Source of the DNA: Channallabes apus
Taxonomy: Eukaryota > Chordata > Actinopteri > Siluriformes > Clariidae
Direction of reading: 5' to 3'
DNA length: 64,000 bases
NCBI GenBank assembly: GCA_030522415.1
Contig: CM060112.1
Location: forward strand, 11,261,501-11,325,500
Each line of letters opens with the position of its first letter. Position 1 is the first letter of the stretch. The translations under genes and the position numbers were made by a program. Shown in pieces: positions 57,658 to 64,000 of this stretch. Under the pieces are notes generated by a model. That model did not search any database and had not been told where the DNA came from. It saw only the letters and a program-made list of their open reading frames with translations.

Positions 57658-58555
57658 CCAAGTCCAATAATGGTTGATCCAAGTGCAACTCTGAGCAAAG
57701 CTCAGTAAAGCACAAGTTGAAGTTTGAGCTAAACTGTGGAGAATAAAAACGAGACAGAGTAGCAGATGCATTAGACAAGTGAGAAAGTTCAGGAAGAGAC
57801 AGTGAAAATAATATAGGCTTATGGTCAGAAAGCAGAAAGTCTGAGAGCACAATATCAGTCACATCAAGTCCATAAGAGAGTACAAGATCCAGCGTATGAC
57901 CCTGAATGTGAGTAGAGCTGTTGATCCACTGAGTGAGATTAAAAGCGTCAATAAGATTGAGGAAATCACGTGAGAGTGGATTTGACGAACAGCAGACATG
58001 AATATTAAAATCGCCTACCAACACAAAACGCTCGGAGGTTGTGGCATTATTGCCGATAAGTTCAGTAAACTGCTGTATAAAATCTTTAGTGGAATGAGGA
58101 GGGCGGTAAATTACCCCTAAACCGACAGGCCCATTCCAGTCTAAATAAAGGAGCTGAGCTTCAAAACTTGATAAGGCCGTTACGGGTCCCAGCCTGCATC
58201 ATGCAGAAAAAGAGTTCTTTAAAATAGTTACAATCCCACCTCCACGCCCACATAAGCGGGGAGAGTTAAAAAATGTACAGTCAACAGGGACCAAATCCGC
58301 GAAAGGAGTTAAATCACCAACCTTTATCCAGGATTCCGTGATGAACATAAAATCCAGGTGGTGAGAAGAATAAAAATCATTTAATAAAAAGGTCTTGTTT
58401 ACCAGGGAGCGAGCATTTATTAATGCCAACTTCGGTGCGGGAATAATAACAGAGGATGAGGACGCTCTACTCAGTGAGCGCAGATTTCCGTGCGTTACTC
58501 CACGTTGACGATAGCCGAGGCCAACCCGGCAGAGACCAGTACCAAAAACCGGACT
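57658..58555 (-). pseudogene. LINE (CR1/L2-like) endonuclease part
   Basis: On the minus strand the APE-type endonuclease motifs appear in order: LINARSLVNKT, FITESWI, GGIVTIL, then after a stop near 58197 GVIYRPPH, VGDFNIHV, THIQGHTLDLVLS and LLSDHKPI. The active-site GDFN and SDH are intact. The start at 58555 abuts satellite. The remainder of ORF2 lies at 53693-54481. Confidence 0.85.
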
Positions 58556-59907
58556 AGTAAGTCATAACCACAACATACTGTATTATCTCATTCCCAAGCC
58601 TTAGTAAGTCATAACCACAACATATTATCTCATTCCCAAGCCTTAGTAAGTCATAACCACAACATATTAGCTCATTCCCAAGCCTTAGTAAATCGTGGCC
58701 ACAACATATTATCTCATTCCCAAGCCTTAGTAAGTCATAACCACAACATATTATCTCATTCCCAAGCCTTAGTAAGTCATAACCACAACATATTATCTCA
58801 TTCCCAAGCCTTAGTAAATCGTGGCCACAACATATTATCTCAATCCCAATCCTTAGTAAGTCATAACCACAACATATTATCTCATTCTCAAGCCTTAGTA
58901 AGTCATAACCACAACATATTATCTCATTCCCAAGCCTTAGTAAGTCATAACCACAACATATTATCTCATTCTCAAGCCTTAGTAAATCGTGGCCACAACA
59001 TATTATCTCATTCCCAAGCCTTAGTAAGTCATAACCACAACATATTATCTCATTCCCAAGCCTTAGTAAATCGTGGCCACAACATATTATCCCAATCCCA
59101 ATCCTTAGTAAGTCATAACCACAACATATTATCTCATTCTCAAGCCTTAGTAAGTCATAACCACAACACATTATCTCATTCCCAAGCCTTAGTAAGTCAT
59201 AACCACAACATATTATCTCATTCCCAAGCCTTAGTAAGTCATAACCACAACATATTATCTCATTCTCAAGCCTTAGTAAGTCATAACCACAACATATTAT
59301 CTCATTCCCAAGCCTTAGTAAGTCATAACCACAACATATTATCTCATTCTCAAGCCTTAGTAAGTCATAACCACAACATATTATCTCATTCCCAAGCCTT
59401 AGTAAGTCATAACCACAACATATTATCTCATTCTCAAGCCTTAGTAAGTCATAACCACAACATATTATCTCATTCTCAAGCCTTAGTAAGTCATAACCAC
59501 AACATATTATCTCATTCCCAAGCCTTAGTAAATCGTGGCCACAACATATTATCTCATTCCCAAGCCTTAGTAAATCGTGGCCACAAAATATTATCTCATT
59601 CCCAAGCCTTAGTAAGGCGTGGCCACAACATACAGTAGTACCTCATTCCCAAGCCTTAGTAAGATCTGGTCACAATAAAGTATCTCGTTCCCACCTCTTA
59701 GTAAGTCATAACCACAACATATTATCTCATTCTCAAGCTTTAGTATGGCGTGGCCATAACGTAGTATCTCATTGCCAAGCCTTAGTAAGGCGTGGCCATA
59801 ACATAGCACCTCATTCCCAAGCCTTAGTAAGATCTGGTCACAGCAAAGTATCTCGTTCCCACCCTTTAGTAATTCATGGCCAGAACATATTATCTCGTTC
59901 CCATGCG
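58556..59907. repeat. 42-bp satellite array, right part (about 32 units)
   Basis: Same unit as 52898-53692, with the TCATAACC and TCGTGGCC variants interspersed. It is homogeneous up to about 59600 and diverged towards 59900. The minus-strand ORF of 205 codons is a product of the 42-bp period. Confidence 0.96.
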
Positions 59908-62144
59908 ACAGTACAGAAGTCTTTTTGACAAATTAATGAATAAAACCATGGAATTCCATACTGATCACATACTTTTTCTTACCATTGTATTGACATGTTT
60001 GAAAGTGCTTCTAGATCCAATAAAAAGGGCCACAACACACTGATGGAGACCATGAAAAACGCAAAAGGGTCAAAATGAAAAAATGTGAATTTATCAAGTT
60101 CATATTACTTCCTAGTCATGTCCCTATCAGGTTCTCAAAGTGTCTATCATGTTGTCATCACGTATATGATCATGTGCTCACCAGGACTAATGATATTGAA
60201 CTGATTTATTACTATATGCAATCCGATGTGACATAGAAGCAGCTCCAAGTCAAGGGAGAACTACTACAACCTCAGCGGTTTCTACTGCATTCCTGTCAAG
60301 GTAAACCACTCAGGTTTTTACTGGATAAAGCATATGCCATGCAAGAGTAATTCTAAAAACTAAAAGAATAGGGTCCATTAGCATTAGGCATTCATAGGTT
60401 GTCATAGTGACACTTATGACATGTTGATTGATTCACAAAGTACACTTCTGCATTGAGTAACATGCAAGAAAACGTTCCACTTCAAAAGTTTCCAGTAACA
60501 TTTTTGGAGAATATAGCTATACTGCTAGTTAATATTAACTTATAAAATGGAGAGAAAGCAAAAAACTTTGATACACTGTGACATTATGAAATGCAAAAAG
60601 GGTGAAAGCAGTGAACAGTAGGGTATTTGTTACTGGTACTGCAATAACCATACATGTGCACATCTGCAGGCAACTCTGGTACTTAAACAAATAGCCCTAT
60701 GGCTCTTGATTTGACTATCCATTAGATCTACTTGTTTCATCAAAAGGCTTAGAGGTTTTGCTTTACTGCTTATATCAACCACATCAGATATTTGTTTATT
60801 TATTTATGAAAACATGTTATTTTTGCTAATCACAAATACTAAAAGTGAATGGATGAACAATTCCAAGTACGTGTAAGTATGTGTAATACATCTTCCACTG
60901 ACCCATTCCGATAGTCATGATATGCACATCCATGCTTTCAAAGATGCTAGGGTTTAAATCTGACATTTCCGCATCCTTATTCATGCCATGCTGATTGCAA
61001 AAGCAATGTAAGAGGAGTATTTAGAAGATATGCACGGCAGCTGGACATCTGTGGAGGTCGTTTGACCGGCATCATCTCCAGAGCGTGCCACGCTGTTATC
61101 TGTACCCTCAGAGAGAAAAACAACATGAATTCAAAGAGACAGATGGAGCAAATGACTGGCCAGTGTAAATATACACCAAGGTCAGGCAGAAAGAGCCTCC
61201 AATGCAGGATTATACACAATGTTGTGATGGAAATGGGTTAACATGTCATACACAAGTATAGTTATTATCATTTAGTTAGGGTTCTTTTCTTAAATTGCAG
61301 TGCAAATCAATGCTAACTATGACAATAATGTCCGCACAACATCGCATCTTCTCCCTTGACACCGTACCCACTAACTGCAGATCAAATATTTACATAATGT
61401 TTACCAGAGTTGCTGCAAGTGTTGTGCTTTCGCTCGTCTGACTTCATATGCATATCCATCTCATAGACCTGGCTTTGTGCACTGGTGTGGGCCAACAGGA
61501 AGGGCCATCCCCAAACATTAAAAATTCTGATAAACACACACTCCTAAACCTTGTGCAAAGCCTTCCCAGAAGAGTTGAAGCTGGTATAGCTGCAAAGGGC
61601 CAACATCATATTAAACCCTAGTGTAATAGTGTATTTCCTGACCAGCATCTTAAACAAGCATTCTCTGACAACTAATGGCCAGTCAAGGTTGTTCATGACC
61701 AGCGGTTGGCAAAGTACACAGATCTTTTACTTGAGCAAAATTAGAGATTCCCTAGAACTCATGTAAAAGTAAAAAAGGTGAATAAGCCCTTTCATCTGTA
61801 AAAGCTTCATAAATCAGAATAACTCTGAGAGTCACAGGAACAAGAGGAGAGAAAGACAGACAGAGTTGATGGCATGGCCTGACAGTAATAGAGGAGTGAA
61901 GAAGACCTCTGAAATTCACATCACTATCCATCAGTTATGTCATTTGTCATCCGTCTGACATGCAGCAATATACACAGCTTCATCCTTACTAACAGAAATA
62001 TGTTGTCCTCTTTGACCTTTCCTGACCTTTGACATAAGCATACATACACACCTACATTACAACACGTGCATGGTGTCATTAACACTACTTCATGACAGGT
62101 TGTTTTGTGGATTTGATGAGTGGATTATCTAATTTATGTACGAT
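59908..62144. other. Intergenic, nothing recognised
   Basis: No coding or repeat signal recognised in 2.2 kb. Confidence 0.5.
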
Positions 62145-62672
62145 CTTTCTAACTCCATGATGGTTCCTGATGTTTATTTCTTTCTACATTGTAAAGTTTT
62201 GCTGAAGGCGTCCAAAAAATGCATTAATCTCCTTTGAGCAGTTGATATTGAGATGTTCCTGCTACTTCTGCTCTGTAAAGACTTCATAACGCCTCTAATC
62301 TGAGGTGCTGTTAATTGGTCATTTTTCAGGCTGATAACTCTAAATGAACTTCTCGTCTGCAGCAGAGGTAGGTTTTGGTCTCGTCCTCCTGGGACGGCCT
62401 TCATGAGAGCCAGTTTCATTATGGTGCTTGACGGATTTTGCAAATGCACTTGACAATACTGTTCTTGCAAGAACTATTACAGAAAGGCAGACCTCTGTGT
62501 CTTAAAATAACAACTAACTGCTGTTTTTGTTGTTGTTACGTAATTACCTCATTCCATATGTGTTATTTTATAGTTTTGAAATCCCCAGTATTATTGTAGA
62601 ATGTAGAAAATAAATCACTAAACAAAAACAAAGATATATGCAAGTGTTCTAAAACTTTTGAACGGTAGTGTA
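62145..62672 (-). mobile_element. Tc1-like MITE, second copy, left TIR missing
   Basis: Matches 6603-7135 closely. The right end CTTTTGAACGGTAGTGTA is intact but the 28-bp left TIR is absent. The break point is at CTTTCTAACTCC. Confidence 0.9.
62174..62470 (-). pseudogene. Tc1-like transposase N-terminal remnant, 98 codons
   Basis: Same length and start as the ORF at 6632-6928 with about six substitutions. Contains QLTAPQIRGVMKSL and lacks the DDE domain. Confidence 0.65.
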
Positions 62673-62937
62673 TACATTTCTTTTTATGAGAAAAAGTTGA
62701 AATAAATCATAGAGATAACCTAAGAGAGTATGATCAATATATCTTATTACAATGTCTTGGCAATGGCATAAGTATTCATATTCATAATCTCAGCATGATA
62801 CTGTCTGTCACTTCATCAGCTTTTAAACACAGACTGCGCTCCAAAGTAACAGTTGATGTGTACAAAAAATTGCTGCTTTAACTTAAAAAAATTTATTTTT
62901 AAGCTGTAATATATTAAATATGAAAGTACAGTTAATT

Positions 62938-63175
62938 AGTGTGGCATGGTGGCTTACTAGGGTTAGGGTTAAGGTTAGCCTCACACCTCCAGGGTCCGGG
63001 TTTCATTCCTGCATTGGGTCTGTGTGCATGGGGCGTGCATGTGCTTGGTGGGTTTCCTCCGGGTATTCCGGTTTCCTCTATGTGTGAGATTGCATGTGTG
63101 ACTGTGTGTATGTGTGTGCCCTGAAATGGATTGGCATCTCATCCTGGGTGTATCATTACTGTAGTCTCCTGGGAT
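62938..63175 (+). mobile_element. Mermaid-like SINE with altered head
   Basis: Body motifs CACACCTCCAGGGTCCGGGT and GTGTGCATGGGGCGTGCATG are present. The tRNA head holds an AGGGTTAGGGTTAAGGTTAG stretch in place of the usual GTAGTGGTTAGC region. The tail is cut by the next repeat. Confidence 0.8.
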
Positions 63176-63620
63176 TCAATTCAATTCAATTCAATTTAAT
63201 TTGTATAGTGCTTTTAACAATTGTCATTGTCGCCAAGCAACTTTACAGCCTCAAAATAATTATTTAAGTGTGCATGAAAGTTAGTGTGAATGTGTATGAA
63301 TCATAATGATAAGACCCTTGTCCCTGATGAGCAAGCCGAGGCCGACGACGACAGTGGCAAGGAAAAACTCCCTGAGATGGTAATCGGAAGAAAACCCTGA
63401 GAGGAACCAGACTCAACAGGGAACCCATCCTCATTTGGGTGATAACTGATAGCAGGGATTGAGTCCAGTTTGTTATTGGAGGCTCAGGTAGACTGTAGGA
63501 AACTCCAGTCCCAAACTATCGAGCGACTGCAGTCACAGGTCCTCAGAGAACAGCTGTCTGAGGACAGGACCGTATTCGTGGAAAAGTGGAACCATCCCCA
63601 GTCACCACACGCATCCCAGG
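63176..63620 (-). mobile_element. Common teleost repeat, probable LINE 3' end
   Basis: (ATTCA)n followed by GTATAGTGCTTTTAACAATTG and GGCAAGGAAAAACTCCCTGA, a very common fish repeat. On the minus strand the 5-mer array would be the 3' tail, as in L2-type LINEs. Confidence 0.65.
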
Positions 63621-63895
63621 CAGACCACACGTAAAGTAAAGTGTACGCACATGTAAAGTGATGTACATTGATTATCTCATTACACTGGTACTTCTTAAGG
63701 GGTGGAATATATTAGGCAGCAAATAATTGATGATGTGTAAGCGTCTGAGTGTGTGTGACATGGAACAAAGTATCTGTTATAGTACAGTATCTTGTTCTCG
63801 TGTCTTCTCCAAAACTACAGGTCTTGTGGTGTGTTCCAGCAATGCAGTGGTTACTATAGGGTTGATGGGGTGGCCTAAAAGTAGTGACAGATACA

Positions 63896-64000
63896 TAGTA
63901 CCACAACATAGCACCTCATTCCCATGCCTTAGTAAGATGTGGCCACAACAAAGCATCTCATTTCCACCCCTTAGTAAGTCATGGCCACAACATAGTATCT
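63896..64000. repeat. 42-bp satellite, third locus, runs off the window
   Basis: About 2.5 diverged units (ACCACAACATAGCACCTCAT, TTAGTAAGATGTGGCC) appear 4 kb beyond the main array and continue past the end. Confidence 0.9.

Noticed and set aside
58554..59171. 205-codon minus-strand ORF as a repeat protein gene
   Set aside because: It is created by a 42-bp satellite whose period is a multiple of three; no start context, splice or domain supports a gene.
58556..59907. CRISPR-like array
   Set aside because: The units are contiguous 42-mers without unique spacers, in a eukaryotic genome.

Overview
The window looks like non-coding, repeat-rich DNA from a ray-finned (teleost) fish. The evidence is tRNA-headed fish SINEs of the Mermaid and V-SINE type, many Tc1/mariner, hAT and other terminal-inverted-repeat (TIR) elements, a CR1/L2-like LINE, Tf1/sushi-type chromoviruses, abundant microsatellites and spliceosomal exon signals. 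An ostariophysan such as a catfish is plausible, but I cannot settle the species.

Only one host gene is convincing. Two minus-strand coding exons (8123-8189 and 7408-7527) encode a signal peptide and a complete LDL-receptor class A module. They join in matching phase 1 and have GT/AG splice sites. The first module most resembles LRP8 (ApoER2). The CpG-rich start region contains a long alternating purine-pyrimidine tract and a palindromic CRE (8419-8426). The gene runs leftward; 1-7407 is then its second intron, and no further exon was seen there.

The rest is transposon stratigraphy. 5645-7277 holds three nested TIR elements. 10131-15289 is a very young minus-strand Ty3/gypsy chromovirus: 383-bp LTRs with one visible difference, a 5-bp target duplication, an uninterrupted 1150-codon pol and a textbook -1 frameshift signal. 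Its gag is broken only at a G homopolymer. 17742-19505 is a Tc1-like copy flanked by ~200-bp inverted repeats. 19690-34000 carries mariner, Tc1 and hAT relics, a solo LTR (27628-28431) and SINEs. 34790-37770 contains a diverged LTR-like direct repeat hit by a SINE and an hAT element, both with visible target duplications. 42057-47067 is a second, decayed chromovirus interrupted by a V-SINE and an hAT MITE. 52898-59907 is a 42-bp satellite split by a LINE fragment that was itself split by a young non-autonomous LTR element (54482-57657).

The most interesting pattern joins three elements. The young chromovirus, the decayed chromovirus and the internally unrelated non-autonomous element each have, one or two bases after the 5' LTR, a 9-11 nt stretch exactly complementary to a site in the LTR about 25-31 bp downstream of a TATA-like box. 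That is the hallmark of Tf1/sushi-type self-priming. The autonomous and non-autonomous young elements also share a G-run plus TAC before the 3' LTR and a reading frame that runs into the LTR. This suggests an autonomous/parasite pair using tRNA-independent priming.
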